From contig CACYHX010000012.1 in NCBI GenBank assembly GCA_902774365.1, positions 1 through 54,261 on the forward strand: a stretch of 54,261 nucleotides of DNA, given 5' to 3'. This DNA is from an uncultured Bacteroidia bacterium (lineage in GTDB: Bacteria; Bacteroidota; Bacteroidia; Bacteroidales; F082). The notes below the pieces were generated by a model. That model was not told the origin of the DNA, made no database searches, and saw only the letters and a program-made list of their open reading frames with translations. Of this stretch, positions 37,742 through 47,136 are shown piece by piece (position 1 is the first letter of the stretch; each line of letters opens with the position of its first letter). The position numbers were made by a program, and so were the translations under genes.

Positions 37742-39670
37742 CTACAACTTGTCCATATTAGAATCATCCTCAATCCGAAGATTGTCGATGATGAACTTCT
37801 GTCGCTCCATGGTGTTCTTGCCCATGTAGTATTCCAGCAGTTCCTTGATGCCGAAGTCGTAACGAAGGATGACGGGCTCAAGCCTCATGTTGGGGCCGAT
37901 GAAGCCACGGAACTCGTCGGGGGAGATTTCGCCCAAGCCTTTGAATCGGGTGATCTCGGCCTGCTTGCCGCACTTTTCCTTGGCGGCGATGCGCTCCTCA
38001 TCGGTGTAACAATAGTAGGTCTCTTTTTTGTTGCGCACACGGAACAGCGGCGTCTGCAGGATATAGACATGTCCATTGCGCACCAAGTCGGGATAGAACT
38101 GTAGGAAGAAAGTGAGCATCAGCAGGCGGATGTGCATGCCGTCGACATCGGCATCGGTGGCGATGACGATGTTGTTGTAGCGCAGGTTCTCTATGTCCTC
38201 GTCGATGTTCAAGGCGGCTTGAAGCAGGTTGAACTCCTCGTTCTCGTAACACACTTTCTTGGTCATCCCCAAGCAGTTGAGCGGCTTACCACGTAGGCTG
38301 AACACGGCCTGGGTCTGCACGTCGCGGCTCTTGGTTATGCTTCCCGATGCGGAGTCGCCCTCGGTGATGAAGATGGTGCTTTCGAGGCGTTTCTCGTGGT
38401 TGGTGTTGAGGTGGATGCGGCAGTCGCGGAGTTTGCGGTTGTTGAGGCTTACTTTCTTGGCACTCTCGCGGGCGGCTTTCTTGATGCCGGCAATCTCCTT
38501 GCGTTCCTTCTCGTTGGCTTGGATCTTTGCCTGCAACACGCTGACGGTCTCAGGGTTCTTGTGCAGGTAGTTATCCAAATGGCGCTTCAGAATATCGAAG
38601 ACGTAGGTCTTCAAGAAAGGGCTGTCGTTGGTGCCGTCGGGGTTGTTAGGAGCGAGGTGGGTGGAGCCGAGTTTGGTCTTGGTCTGTGCCTCAAACACAG
38701 GCTCTTGAATCCTCACGCACAAGGCGCAAATCAGGCCTTGGCGGATGTCGGCAGGTTCGTATTCCTTTTGATAGAACTCACGCACCACACGGGCGTAACC
38801 CTCGCGGAAGGCCGACTGGTGTGTGCCGCCTTCGGTGGTGTGCTGGCCGTTGACGAAGGAATAGAAATAGTCGCTCGACTGCCCGTTGACATGGGTGAAA
38901 GCGGCCTCAAAGTCGCCGTCCTTGATATGAATGATGGGGTAGAGGCCTTCACCTTCCATGTTGTTCTGCAAGAGGTCGAGGAGGCCGTTCTTGGAATAAT
39001 AGCGCTTATCGTTGTAAATCAGGCTCAGGCCACGGTTGAGGTAGGCATAGTTCCACACGCGCTTCTCGATGTACTCGTCCACATAGTGGTAGTTGCCGAA
39101 CAAGGCGGAATCAGGGATGAACTCGGTTAAAGTGCCCGTGTCGCCATCGGAAGGGATAATCCCCGAATCATTAATCAACTTTCCCTGCGCAAACTCTACA
39201 ATCCTTGTCTTGCCTTCACGTATAGACTGCACCCTGAAATAAGACGAAAGCGCGTTGACGGCTTTGGTACCCACGCCGTTCAAGCCGACCGATTTTTGGA
39301 ACACCTTGCTATCATATTTGGCACCGGTATTCAGTTGAGAGACGGCTTCTTTCAGTTTTCCCAACGGGATGCCACGGCCATAGTCGCGGATGCTGACTTT
39401 CTTTTCGGCCTTATCCACCTTGACTTCGATTTTCTTGCCGAAGCCGGAGGTGAACTCGTCGATGGAGTTGTCAATCACTTCTTTAATCAGCACATAGATA
39501 CCGTCGTCTTGTGAGGCGCCGTCGCCGAGTTTGCCGATGTACATACCTGGGCGGCGACGGATGTGCTCCATGTCCTCAAGGTGGACGATGCTGTCGTCGT
39601 TATAGTTTTCTGTGGTAGGTGCGGGGTCTTCGCTTGGATTGAAGATGTCGTCGTCAATGATTTCGCTCAT
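37742..39670 (-). CDS. parE: DNA topoisomerase IV subunit B
   Basis: The 642-residue protein is a type IIA topoisomerase ATPase subunit: [18 protein letters not shown], the GHKL residues in [51 protein letters not shown], and the TOPRIM motif [18 protein letters not shown] with the [12 protein letters not shown] metal site. Length and the short N-terminus favour ParE over GyrB. With ParC it decatenates daughter chromosomes. No parC lies next to it; its 3' side abuts the AlbA_2 gene by 4 bases. A -7 element is at 39687-39694. Confidence 0.9.
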   Translation of the reverse strand: MSEIIDDDIFNPSEDPAPTTENYNDDSIVHLEDMEHIRRRPGMYIGKLGDGASQDDGIYVLIKEVIDNSIDEFTSGFGKKIEVKVDKAEKKVSIRDYGRGIPLGKLKEAVSQLNTGAKYDSKVFQKSVGLNGVGTKAVNALSSYFRVQSIREGKTRIVEFAQGKLINDSGIIPSDGDTGTLTEFIPDSALFGNYHYVDEYIEKRVWNYAYLNRGLSLIYNDKRYYSKNGLLDLLQNNMEGEGLYPIIHIKDGDFEAAFTHVNGQSSDYFYSFVNGQHTTEGGTHQSAFREGYARVVREFYQKEYEPADIRQGLICALCVRIQEPVFEAQTKTKLGSTHLAPNNPDGTNDSPFLKTYVFDILKRHLDNYLHKNPETVSVLQAKIQANEKERKEIAGIKKAARESAKKVSLNNRKLRDCRIHLNTNHEKRLESTIFITEGDSASGSITKSRDVQTQAVFSLRGKPLNCLGMTKKVCYENEEFNLLQAALNIDEDIENLRYNNIVIATDADVDGMHIRLLMLTFFLQFYPDLVRNGHVYILQTPLFRVRNKKETYYCYTDEERIAAKEKCGKQAEITRFKGLGEISPDEFRGFIGPNMRLEPVILRYDFGIKELLEYYMGKNTMERQKFIIDNLRIEDDSNMDKL

Positions 39671-39686
39671 AGAATATGATTTTGCG

Positions 39687-39694
39687 CAAAGGTA
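39687..39694 (-). promoter_or_regulatory. parE: -7 element for parE
   Basis: The minus strand reads TACCTTTG, 17 bases before the parE ATG. Confidence 0.6.
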
Positions 39695-39704
39695 CTAAAA
39701 AATG

Positions 39705-40988
39705 TCAAAACAGTTCGTGAATTGTTGTTTTCACCCATTCCCAATCTTGCCGATTAGGGATGAGCTGCTTGATGCTGCAACCAGTCTTTTTGTGGAAGAC
39801 TATCCAATGGTACACAAACAAAGCCGTGTAAGTCAGCGAGGCGGTGATGGCTGCACCTCTGATGCCCAACCATGGTATCAAGATGAAGGCGGCGACTATC
39901 GTGACACTGAGGCCGATTATCGAGGCGTAGAGGTTGATTTTCGGTTGACCGGTGCCGGAGAAATAGTTGGCCAAAATGGTGTGGGCCGAGTAAAACACGA
40001 TGCCGGGGGCGAGGAGCAGGATGACAGGATGGATGTCGGCGAACTCGCCCGAAAACAGCCACTCAAAGAAAGAAGTCGGGAGCAGACATAGCACCAACAA
40101 AGCGGTGAATGTCAACGTTATGGCGACTTTTATGAAACGTAGCGTAAGTTGTGAGGCGCGCTGCTCTTTCTCGGTGTTGCTCAACGAGGAAAACGCCACC
40201 AGGCCAATGCTTTGTCCAACGATGTTCACGCCTTCCGTGACTTGAGTGCCCGAGGCATAGACGCCGATGGACTTCTCGTCGCAATGGGTGTTCAACAGGT
40301 AGAGGCTCAGACGTTTGTTTAAGGTACTGACCAAGGTGGAGAGCTGCATGAACGCGCCGTAATGCAGCATCTCCTTGAGGTTGCTTTTCCAGGGCTCACC
40401 GCCTTCGTGTTTCAGGGTGGGGAAGAGCAGGACCCATCCGACGAGGGTGGCCACGGTATAGCCACAGAGCTGCGAATAGAGCAAGGCACGGGCCGTACGC
40501 TGGTTCAAGACGAAGATCAGCACAGCCATCATGCTTACTTGGGTCAGGATCTGGATGAGAAACAGCCAGTTGTAAACCGCCACCTTCTCTTTCCCGAGGA
40601 AGTGGTTGAGGTTGAACTCATGGAGGCTGTAGGCGAAGGTCATTACCAGTACAAGCCAGGCATAACCCTCTGGGATGATGGTATGGTAGAAACCAGGGAA
40701 GAGATGCAAAATGCCGAACAACAGGAGGTAAACCAACATCACGAAGGCAATCCAGCCATAGGAAATCTTCATCAGCGTGGCGACTTTCTTACGAGGCGTG
40801 AAATACACCAAGCCACTACCGGCGATGAGTTCGATGCCGATTAATAAAAAGGTGATGTCGGTCTGGGCAATGAAGGCCTTGCCCCATTCGGCGGCACCGA
40901 GCCATCGCGTACCCATGATGAGGGTGGCCAGCTGTGTCATCACGCTGACCACCCTTGTCGCTCCTGTTCCCAGTATCTTCTTGAACAT
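39705..40988 (-). CDS. Wzx-like oligosaccharide flippase (MOP superfamily)
   Basis: A 427-residue polytopic membrane protein with about 12 helices. The start (MFKKILGTGATRVVSVMTQL) and segments YASGTQVTEGVNIVGQSIGL and NLYASIIGLSVTIVAAFILI match polysaccharide-biosynthesis flippases that move lipid-linked glycans across the inner membrane. It is the last gene of the gal operon and begins with TGATG overlap on the sugar transporter's stop, so it is translationally coupled. No glycosyltransferases accompany it, and its cargo is unknown. Confidence 0.85.
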   Translation of the reverse strand: MFKKILGTGATRVVSVMTQLATLIMGTRWLGAAEWGKAFIAQTDITFLLIGIELIAGSGLVYFTPRKKVATLMKISYGWIAFVMLVYLLLFGILHLFPGFYHTIIPEGYAWLVLVMTFAYSLHEFNLNHFLGKEKVAVYNWLFLIQILTQVSMMAVLIFVLNQRTARALLYSQLCGYTVATLVGWVLLFPTLKHEGGEPWKSNLKEMLHYGAFMQLSTLVSTLNKRLSLYLLNTHCDEKSIGVYASGTQVTEGVNIVGQSIGLVAFSSLSNTEKEQRASQLTLRFIKVAITLTFTALLVLCLLPTSFFEWLFSGEFADIHPVILLLAPGIVFYSAHTILANYFSGTGQPKINLYASIIGLSVTIVAAFILIPWLGIRGAAITASLTYTALFVYHWIVFHKKTGCSIKQLIPNRQDWEWVKTTIHELF

Positions 40989-42277
40989 CAGTCTACTTTG
41001 ATGTCTTTATTGACGTTCTTCGAACCCACAAGGGCATAGAAGAGGATGTAGGCGGCGCAGAACAACACTACGACATAACTGGTCATGTAACTGCCTGTCC
41101 AGTCGGCGACGAGACCTTGCAGACCCACCATGATGGCAAAGCCAAATACCATGGTCATGAAGGCACCCGAAGCGATGGCTGTGTACTTGCCTAAGCCTTC
41201 CGTAGCAAGGTTGAAGATGGCGCCCCACATCACCGAAGTGCAAAGACCCACAAGGATGAAGGCAAAGATGCCCACAGGAACTTGAGCCCAAATGAATTTC
41301 AGGTTAGCCCAGTCGATGCCAGGAACGTTAACCTGCCAGCTTTGAGGTGCGAGCATACCAAATAGGACCAATGCAATAGCTGCGATGGAGACCGTGGTCA
41401 CCATGGCTTTCGATGAAACCTTGCCGCCAATGGCACCGCCAATGAAACGACCAATGAGCATCATCAGCCAGTAAACGGCTACGATGAGACCAGCAATGGT
41501 ACCACTCATGCCGAGACCAGGAGTTGCTGCTGTCGGCTCAGAGGTCAGGTATTGAAGGATGTAGGTAGGCGTACCGACCTCGATGCCACCATAAAGGAAG
41601 ATGGCCAAGATGCCGAGCTTGAAGTGGCGGAATGAGAAGGCACTATATTTGTCCTTGACTTCCGATTTCACCTCCACGGGCTGTTGAGGTTCTTCAATCT
41701 TAGTGAACAGAATAACGATAAAGCCGATGACAAAGATGGCCAAGGCAATCAACAGGGCAGGGGTGGCATCGGAAATCTTGGCCTTGGTGGCCTCACCGAT
41801 GAGGGCACCCATAAGGATGTAGACCGCTACGGCAGCGGCTGAGTTGAACACACCACCGATTTGGATGAGTTGGTTGCCTTTGTTGCCGCCACCACCGAGG
41901 AGGTTCAGCATGGGGTTGACGACGGTGTTCAGCATGCACATGCAGAAGCCGGCGATGAATGCACCGATAAGGTAGACGCCAAAGCCTAGCTTACCGCTTG
42001 CCCATTGCACAAGAATGCCGACGATGCCTACAGCGAGGGCTATTAATGCAGTTTTTTTGTAGCCGCACTTCTTAATTAGCATACCTGATGGGATGCCCAT
42101 GACGAGATAGGCAATGAAGTTGCCATAGTTTCCGATTTGCGACAGGAAGTTGCTGGCGCCGAATTGGTTCTTCACTATGACAGCCATCGGTGAACAGAGG
42201 TTGGTCACGAAGGCAATCATGGCAAATAGGGCTATCATCACTATGATAGCGCCCCATTGTTTAGTTTTGGTGCTCAT
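40988..42277 (-). CDS. MFS sugar transporter, FucP/glucose-galactose type
   Basis: A 429-residue 12-helix major facilitator of the FucP family. It has LSQIGNYGNFIAYLVMGIPSGMLIKKCGYKKT in the first half, and FCMCMLNTVVNPMLNLLGGG with FNSAAAVAVYI in the centre. Position between galM and the flippase in a gal operon indicates galactose or glucose import by proton symport. A 151-base gap with an inverted repeat separates it from galM upstream. Confidence 0.88.
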   Translation of the reverse strand: MSTKTKQWGAIIVMIALFAMIAFVTNLCSPMAVIVKNQFGASNFLSQIGNYGNFIAYLVMGIPSGMLIKKCGYKKTALIALAVGIVGILVQWASGKLGFGVYLIGAFIAGFCMCMLNTVVNPMLNLLGGGGNKGNQLIQIGGVFNSAAAVAVYILMGALIGEATKAKISDATPALLIALAIFVIGFIVILFTKIEEPQQPVEVKSEVKDKYSAFSFRHFKLGILAIFLYGGIEVGTPTYILQYLTSEPTAATPGLGMSGTIAGLIVAVYWLMMLIGRFIGGAIGGKVSSKAMVTTVSIAAIALVLFGMLAPQSWQVNVPGIDWANLKFIWAQVPVGIFAFILVGLCTSVMWGAIFNLATEGLGKYTAIASGAFMTMVFGFAIMVGLQGLVADWTGSYMTSYVVVLFCAAYILFYALVGSKNVNKDIKVD

Positions 42278-42314
42278 TGTATTATTGTTTTAGTGATTTG
42301 AATATGCTTTTTAG

Positions 42315-42424
42315 GGATTGTCTTGCTTACAAGAAATCTTTCGAAAACAAAAGTTGAATCTATAAGAAATTGATTTTCAATAGATTTTGAAATAGATTTT
42401 ATTAGATTTCTTGCGAAGCAATCC
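42315..42424. repeat. Inverted repeat between galM and the transporter
   Basis: The left arm 42315-42339 and right arm 42404-42424 are imperfect reverse complements (GGATTG...CAAGAAATCT against AGATTTCTTGCGAAGCAATCC). The right arm shares GCGAAGCAATCCA with the element at 44452-44525, so it looks like a degraded member of the same family. It could form an mRNA hairpin within the operon. Confidence 0.65.
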
Positions 42425-42428
42425 ATTA

Positions 42429-43490
42429 TTAAATAGTTGAAAATTTAAAGATAATCGTTTCGTTGTATTCTTCGCCTGAACGCAGGAAGGTGTTGGGGAA
42501 GTTGGGCTTGTTGGGCGAGTCGGGGAGGGCCTGGCACTCCAAGGCGACGCCGGAATAGTCCTCGTAGACGTGGCCGTTCTTACCCTGCGGACAACCTGAG
42601 AGCCAGTTGCCGGTATAGACCTGCACGCCAGGTTGGGTGGTGTAGATCTTCACCATGCGGCCCACGCCTTCGTGAGAGAGCTCGGCGGCAAGCGTGATCT
42701 TGTCCTTTGCCACACCGTCGATGACCCAACAACTGTCGTATCCCTTGCCATTAATAAGGTCAGGATAAGGCTCTTTGATGTCGCGGCCGATGAGCTTGGC
42801 TTGGGTGAAATCCATCGGAGTGTCAGCCACTTGCCGCATCTCGCCCGTGGTAATCAGCTCGTTGGTGGCGGGCAGGAAACGTGAGGCGTTGAGTTTCAGG
42901 GTGTGGTCGAGGATGTCGCCGTTGCCTTCGCCTTTGAGGTTGAAATAGCTGTGGTTGGTGAGGTTGACGATGGTGGTGTCCGACGAATAGGCGCAGAGAC
43001 GGATGTTCAGCTCGTTCTCGTCGTTGAGGGTGTAGTATACCTTCGACACCAACTCTGCAGGATAGCCTGCCTCGCCATCGGCACTGAGGTAGGTGAACAC
43101 CACGCTCTCGCCGTTGATGCGGCTAGCCCATTTCTGGTTGGCAAAGCCGATGTTGCCGCCATGGAGGTGATGTTTGCCGTCGCTGGTGTTGATTTCAAGT
43201 TGGTATTCCTTGTCGTCAATCTTGAAACGGCCGTTGGCGATGCGGTTGGCGTAGCGGCCAGGCGTCTTGCCCGCGCAGGGACCGTCGCCATAGTAATCCG
43301 TGGCGTTGGGATAGCCCAGCACGATGTCGTCCATGTGGCCGTTACGGTCGGGCGTGACGATGCTGACGATGCCCGCACCGATGTCGCTCAGCTGCACTTT
43401 GACTCCATTGGCGTTGGTCAGTGTGTAGAGCTTGATGTCTTTGCCGTCAGGGGTCTTGCCCCAGACTTTAACCTCTATGTTCATTGCCAT
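42429..43490 (-). CDS. galM: Aldose 1-epimerase (galactose mutarotase)
   Basis: GalM interconverts alpha and beta galactose so that galactokinase can use it. The 353-residue product has YANRIANGRFKIDDKEYQL, the catalytic His segments GKHHLHGGNIGFANQ and NLTNHSYFNLKGEGNGDIL, and the catalytic Glu in GVALECQALPDSPN. Two starts are possible: 43490 (MAMNIEV), or the internal ATG at 43484, which makes an ATGA overlap with the nucleotidyltransferase stop. Either way the genes are coupled. Confidence 0.95.
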   Translation of the reverse strand: MAMNIEVKVWGKTPDGKDIKLYTLTNANGVKVQLSDIGAGIVSIVTPDRNGHMDDIVLGYPNATDYYGDGPCAGKTPGRYANRIANGRFKIDDKEYQLEINTSDGKHHLHGGNIGFANQKWASRINGESVVFTYLSADGEAGYPAELVSKVYYTLNDENELNIRLCAYSSDTTIVNLTNHSYFNLKGEGNGDILDHTLKLNASRFLPATNELITTGEMRQVADTPMDFTQAKLIGRDIKEPYPDLINGKGYDSCWVIDGVAKDKITLAAELSHEGVGRMVKIYTTQPGVQVYTGNWLSGCPQGKNGHVYEDYSGVALECQALPDSPNKPNFPNTFLRSGEEYNETIIFKFSTI

Positions 43491-44386
43491 AAGTTGTTAG
43501 GATAAATGCCCTTCTCAATCAACTCACGGATCTTGCGCATCACGTCGGGCTTGTCTTCCTTGTAGGTCACGCCAAACCAAGAGGCGTTGCTCGACAGCAC
43601 CTTCAGCTTGGCCGTTCCGTCATTAATGGCTTGGTTTACCATCAGCGGGATGAAGAACTCGGCTTTGATGTTGGTCTGTGCGGGTCCTTTTAGGAACTCG
43701 ACGAAGCCCTTCTCGGAATAGGCGAAGAAGTCGGGCGTGAAGCCGAAGAAGTTCATCGAGACGAGCGAGTCCATATCTAACGGATGCGAGCCCGTTTCGT
43801 CGGTGTAGGCTGCGCCGCCGTCTTCGGTGTGACCGATGGCCGTGCGTTCGACGATGGTTTGCAAGTTACCTTCCGAATCGGCGGTGCAGATGCCGCGGCT
43901 CACCGTGCCGAAGTCCGACATGGTGTTGCGCAACTTATAGGCCACCATGCTGTAGGCGCCTTTCTTGTCTTCACATTCCATGAGATAGTTGGCCAGCACC
44001 TCGTAGGCTTCCTTGCCGTAGAAGTCGTCGGCGTTGATGGCGGCGAAAGGCTCGTGGATTACGTCCTTGGCCATCAACACGGCATGGCAGGTGCCCCAGG
44101 GTTTCACGCGACCTTCAGGGACGCTGAAGCCTTCCGGCAACTTGTCGAGGGATTGGTAGACGTATTCCACTGGGATGCCGAATTTCTCCGTGTTGTTGAC
44201 TTTCTTGAAGGCCTCGGCGAAGTCCTCGCGGATGACGAAGACCACCTTGCCGAAACCGGCGCGCTTGGCGTCGTAAATGGAATAATCGAGGATGGCTTCG
44301 TTGTTAGGGCCGACGCCGTCCATTTGCTTCAGAGCTCCGTAACGGGAACCCATTCCAGCGGCTAAAACTAATAGGGTAGGTTTCAT
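43481..44386 (-). CDS. Sugar-1-phosphate nucleotidyltransferase in the gal operon
   Basis: A 301-residue nucleotidyltransferase. It has the nucleotide-binding LAAGMGSRYGALKQMD, PWGTCHAVLMAKDVI, NADDFYGKEAYEVL (metal Asp) and MVAYKLRNTMSDFGTVSRG. The family makes NDP-sugars from NTP and sugar-1-phosphate. Its place between galK and galM, with no galT present, suggests that it may turn galactose-1-phosphate into UDP-galactose by pyrophosphorylase chemistry, or that it supplies UDP-glucose. The exact nucleotide and sugar cannot be read from sequence. Confidence 0.88.
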   Translation of the reverse strand: MKPTLLVLAAGMGSRYGALKQMDGVGPNNEAILDYSIYDAKRAGFGKVVFVIREDFAEAFKKVNNTEKFGIPVEYVYQSLDKLPEGFSVPEGRVKPWGTCHAVLMAKDVIHEPFAAINADDFYGKEAYEVLANYLMECEDKKGAYSMVAYKLRNTMSDFGTVSRGICTADSEGNLQTIVERTAIGHTEDGGAAYTDETGSHPLDMDSLVSMNFFGFTPDFFAYSEKGFVEFLKGPAQTNIKAEFFIPLMVNQAINDGTAKLKVLSSNASWFGVTYKEDKPDVMRKIRELIEKGIYPNNLWQ

Positions 44387-44451
44387 TTATGTTGAATTAA
44401 CTATGTTGAATCTTTGATTTGTTTATTGTTTAATCGTTGAATTGTTGTTTG

Positions 44452-44525
44452 GTCATTGCGAGCGATTAGCGAAGCAATCCAGGATTTGAAATGGTTTTAT
44501 AGATTGCTTCGTTCCTCGCAATGAC
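44452..44525. repeat. REP-like palindromic element between galK and the nucleotidyltransferase
   Basis: GTCATTGCGAGCGATTAGCG / AAGCAATC on the left (44452-44479) mirrors GATTGCTTCGTTCCTCGCAATGAC on the right (44502-44525). This GTCATTGCGA...GAAGCAATC palindrome type is widespread in bacterial genomes as an intergenic repeat. The spacer is about 22 bases. The element is transcribed within the gal operon. Confidence 0.8.
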
Positions 44526-44585
44526 GCAAAGCGTGTCATTATTCTGAATTCCGTTAGATTTGTGTCAGATTTGTTTCCAATAAAA

Positions 44586-45734
44586 CTACATTAATCTTCT
44601 CGCTCCGTCAGAAATGACTACATCATAAACCTTCGGTTCATGGCCGAATTTGGCGGCGAATTTCTCCTTTGCTGTGGCGATGAAGGCATCATAAAGGTCT
44701 TCCTTCACCAGGTTGATGGTGCAGCCGCCGAAGCCGCCACCCATCACACGGGAACCCGTCACGCCGCAATCCTTGGCGATGTCGTTGAGGTAATCAAGTT
44801 CCTCACAACTCACCTCGTAGAGTTTGCTCATGCCATAGTGCGTGCAGTACATGCGATCGCCAACGGTCTCATAGTCACCTTTTTCCAATGCATCGCACAC
44901 ATCAAGGACGCGCTGCTTTTCACCGATGACATATTCCGCGCGCATGTAATCCTCAGCAGGAATCTCGGCCTTCACTTCATTGAGCATTTCCATAGTGGCA
45001 TCGCTAAGATACTTCACCTCGGGATGCTTTTTGGCAATGTGGGCGCAAGCGTTCTCACACGACTCACGGCGACGGTTGTAGGCCGAGGAAGCCAACTCGT
45101 GTTTCACAACGGTATCCAAAAGCACCACCTTGTACCCCTTTGGGTTGAAGGGGAAATACTCAAACTCCATCGTGGCGCAGTTGAGGCGCATCAGATGACC
45201 CGCCTTGCCGAAGAGCGAGGCGAACTGGTCCATGATGCCACATTTCACGCCGACGTAGTTGTGCTCCGTCATTTGGCCGATCCGGGCCAACTCGAACTTG
45301 TCGATGCCGAGGTTGAGTAACTCGTTGAGGGCGAAGGCAAAAGTGCTCTCCAAGGCTGCCGACGAAGACATACCCGCGCCGATAGGCACATTGCCGTAGA
45401 ACACGGTGTCAAATCCTTGCAGTTTGTAGCCCCGTTTGATGATTTCGCGGCACACGCCGAAGATATAATTGGCCCAATGCATGTGCGGATGGTCTTCCTC
45501 GTTCATGCCAAACTCGCGATAGTCCTCCTTGTCGATGGAGTAGGCGCGGACCTTATCTGTCCCGTTGAGACGGATGCATGCGTAGATGCCCGAGTCGATG
45601 GCACCTGGGAAAACGAAGCCGCCATTGTAGTCGGTGTGTTCGCCGATGAGGTTGACGCGTCCAGGCGAAGTGTAGACAACGCCCTCGTTTCCAAAGCGTT
45701 GCTTAAAAATAGATTTTAATTCTTCGATAGTCAT
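44586..45734 (-). CDS. galK: Galactokinase
   Basis: GalK phosphorylates galactose at C1 with ATP. The 382-residue GHMP kinase shows the galactokinase signature GRVNLIGEHTDYNGGFVFP near residues 25-43, the ATP loop VPIGAGMSSSAALESTFAF, and GSRVMGGGFGGCTINLV near the C-terminus. It is first of five minus-strand genes for galactose uptake and activation. The 199-base gap downstream holds a palindromic repeat. Confidence 0.97.
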   Translation of the reverse strand: MTIEELKSIFKQRFGNEGVVYTSPGRVNLIGEHTDYNGGFVFPGAIDSGIYACIRLNGTDKVRAYSIDKEDYREFGMNEEDHPHMHWANYIFGVCREIIKRGYKLQGFDTVFYGNVPIGAGMSSSAALESTFAFALNELLNLGIDKFELARIGQMTEHNYVGVKCGIMDQFASLFGKAGHLMRLNCATMEFEYFPFNPKGYKVVLLDTVVKHELASSAYNRRRESCENACAHIAKKHPEVKYLSDATMEMLNEVKAEIPAEDYMRAEYVIGEKQRVLDVCDALEKGDYETVGDRMYCTHYGMSKLYEVSCEELDYLNDIAKDCGVTGSRVMGGGFGGCTINLVKEDLYDAFIATAKEKFAAKFGHEPKVYDVVISDGARRLM

Positions 45735-45802
45735 AGTGCTTTCTTAATTTGGGCGCAAATTAGGAAAAAAAACGGTAGCGTAGGCCGAAAAAATGGATTT
45801 CT

Positions 45803-46918
45803 TCAAGATTTTTTGCCCGATAGGTACTGCGACGGCGTTTGCCCATACTTTTTCTTGAACGAACGCAGGAAAGTGGCGTAGGAATTAAAGCCTGCCATGA
45901 CCGAAATATCTTCTAAAGAGTGTTGGTTTTCAGTGTTTTGACTGTCTAACAATGCTTTGACCTCCTCCAAACGGAAATTGTTGATGTAATCGTAGAAGGT
46001 CATGTGACATTCTTGATTAATATGGTTGCTGAGGTACTGCCGGTTGGTGCCCAAATGCTGTGCCAACTTTTGCAATGTCAGCGTGTTGTCTTGATAGTAA
46101 CGTTTTTCTTTCATCACCTTGTCGATGTCGCAGCCGATCAATGGCTTACTAGCTTTGGGTTGAGAAGTGGTAGTGGCTGGCTCTTGAGGCTCGTTTTCAC
46201 ATTCATCGACGGGGGAGAGGGTGAACACCTGCTGATGTATCAGTTTGTGCATGACGTATAAAGCAATGCCGATGCAGATGAAGCAATAGAGCGTGTCGAA
46301 AATCAGGTTGATTCCGGTAGAGGGTTCTGAAAACCATGATTGTTGCGAAACACTTTCAATAGCCCACAGTAGCTGGAAAGCGAAATAAAGGATAATCAAA
46401 ACGTTGCTCCAACGTAGATCGAAATAATCCAAGTCTCCAACGTTGTCCATTAACATTCGAGTATGCTTCTTGATGGAACGGACCAAATACACCAGTAAGA
46501 CCAATGAAACAGCTATGGTGTATATTTGCACGACTGCCAAAACTATGGAATTTCGGCAAATAGCAAATAAGAGCATGGCTATTAAATAAGGTATTTCCAA
46601 AAGCAGAAGCTGACGCATTCTGTAACGATTAGGAAACACTAACGACATCGCAAACATCATGTAGCCGCCCACAATCACATAGTCGAAGAGTACCAAGAAG
46701 GTGTTGAGGAACTCAGAGTAAGGCTGGTTGTTGCAAACTAATACCACGAAGTTATTGAAAAAGCAGATCCCATGCAAGATTAAGACAAAAGCAAAAACCC
46801 TTTGAAATTGATAGTTACGGTGTTTCAAAAGCATGTAGATGCCGCATAATGTCAGAAAACACTGTGTCATGCCCGAGACGAAGCATAGCAGCAATATGTA
46901 GAATGAATCGGTATTCAT
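45803..46918 (-). CDS. AraC-family regulator with N-terminal membrane domain
   Basis: The ATG at 46918 gives 371 residues; the longer open frame upstream runs through the promoter. The N-terminal 230 residues form about seven transmembrane helices (SFYILLLCFVSGMTQCFL, VFAFVLILHGICFFNNFVVL, NLIFDTLYCFICIGIALYVM). A linker follows, then an AraC-type HTH pair in the last 100 residues (LTLQKLAQHLGTNRQYLSNH and SLEDISVMAGFNSYATFLRS, ending KKKYGQTPSQYL). This is a membrane-embedded sensor-regulator. It is divergent from the BACON lipoprotein genes and from a four-unit repeat, its likely operator. Confidence 0.88.
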   Translation of the reverse strand: MNTDSFYILLLCFVSGMTQCFLTLCGIYMLLKHRNYQFQRVFAFVLILHGICFFNNFVVLVCNNQPYSEFLNTFLVLFDYVIVGGYMMFAMSLVFPNRYRMRQLLLLEIPYLIAMLLFAICRNSIVLAVVQIYTIAVSLVLLVYLVRSIKKHTRMLMDNVGDLDYFDLRWSNVLIILYFAFQLLWAIESVSQQSWFSEPSTGINLIFDTLYCFICIGIALYVMHKLIHQQVFTLSPVDECENEPQEPATTTSQPKASKPLIGCDIDKVMKEKRYYQDNTLTLQKLAQHLGTNRQYLSNHINQECHMTFYDYINNFRLEEVKALLDSQNTENQHSLEDISVMAGFNSYATFLRSFKKKYGQTPSQYLSGKKS

Positions 46919-46923
46919 GTTTG

Positions 46924-46931
46924 CAAAGGTA
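46924..46931 (-). promoter_or_regulatory. -7 element for the AraC-type regulator
   Basis: The minus strand reads TACCTTTG only 5 bases before the ATG at 46918, implying a very short or leaderless mRNA if this start is right. Confidence 0.45.
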
Positions 46932-46975
46932 CGTTTTTTCTTTCCCTTATTTAACAAACCACGCCAATTACCTGG

Positions 46976-47072
46976 TTTTTTACGCATTGCAAACCGAATT
47001 TTTACGAAATGATAAAACCGAACCTTTGTTTTTTACGCATTGCAAGCCGCTTTTTGGGCGAATGAAAGACCG
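46976..47072. promoter_or_regulatory. Four-unit repeat, probable operator of the AraC-type regulator
   Basis: Units start at 46976, 46999, 47029 and 47051. Units 1 and 3 share TTTTTTACGCATTGCAA and then end ACCG or GCCG, 53 bases apart. Units 2 and 4 are looser copies (TTTTTACGAAATGATAAAAC and TTTTTGGGCGAATGAAAGAC, each followed by CG). The set lies in the divergent gap between the regulator and the first BACON lipoprotein. Direct repeats of about 20 bases are typical AraC-family binding sites; the assignment is an inference. Confidence 0.6.
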
Positions 47073-47136
47073 ATGCGGAGAATTATGGTGAAATTTGCAA
47101 AAAAGAATGAAATGTGTTAACCCAAAACAAATCAAA

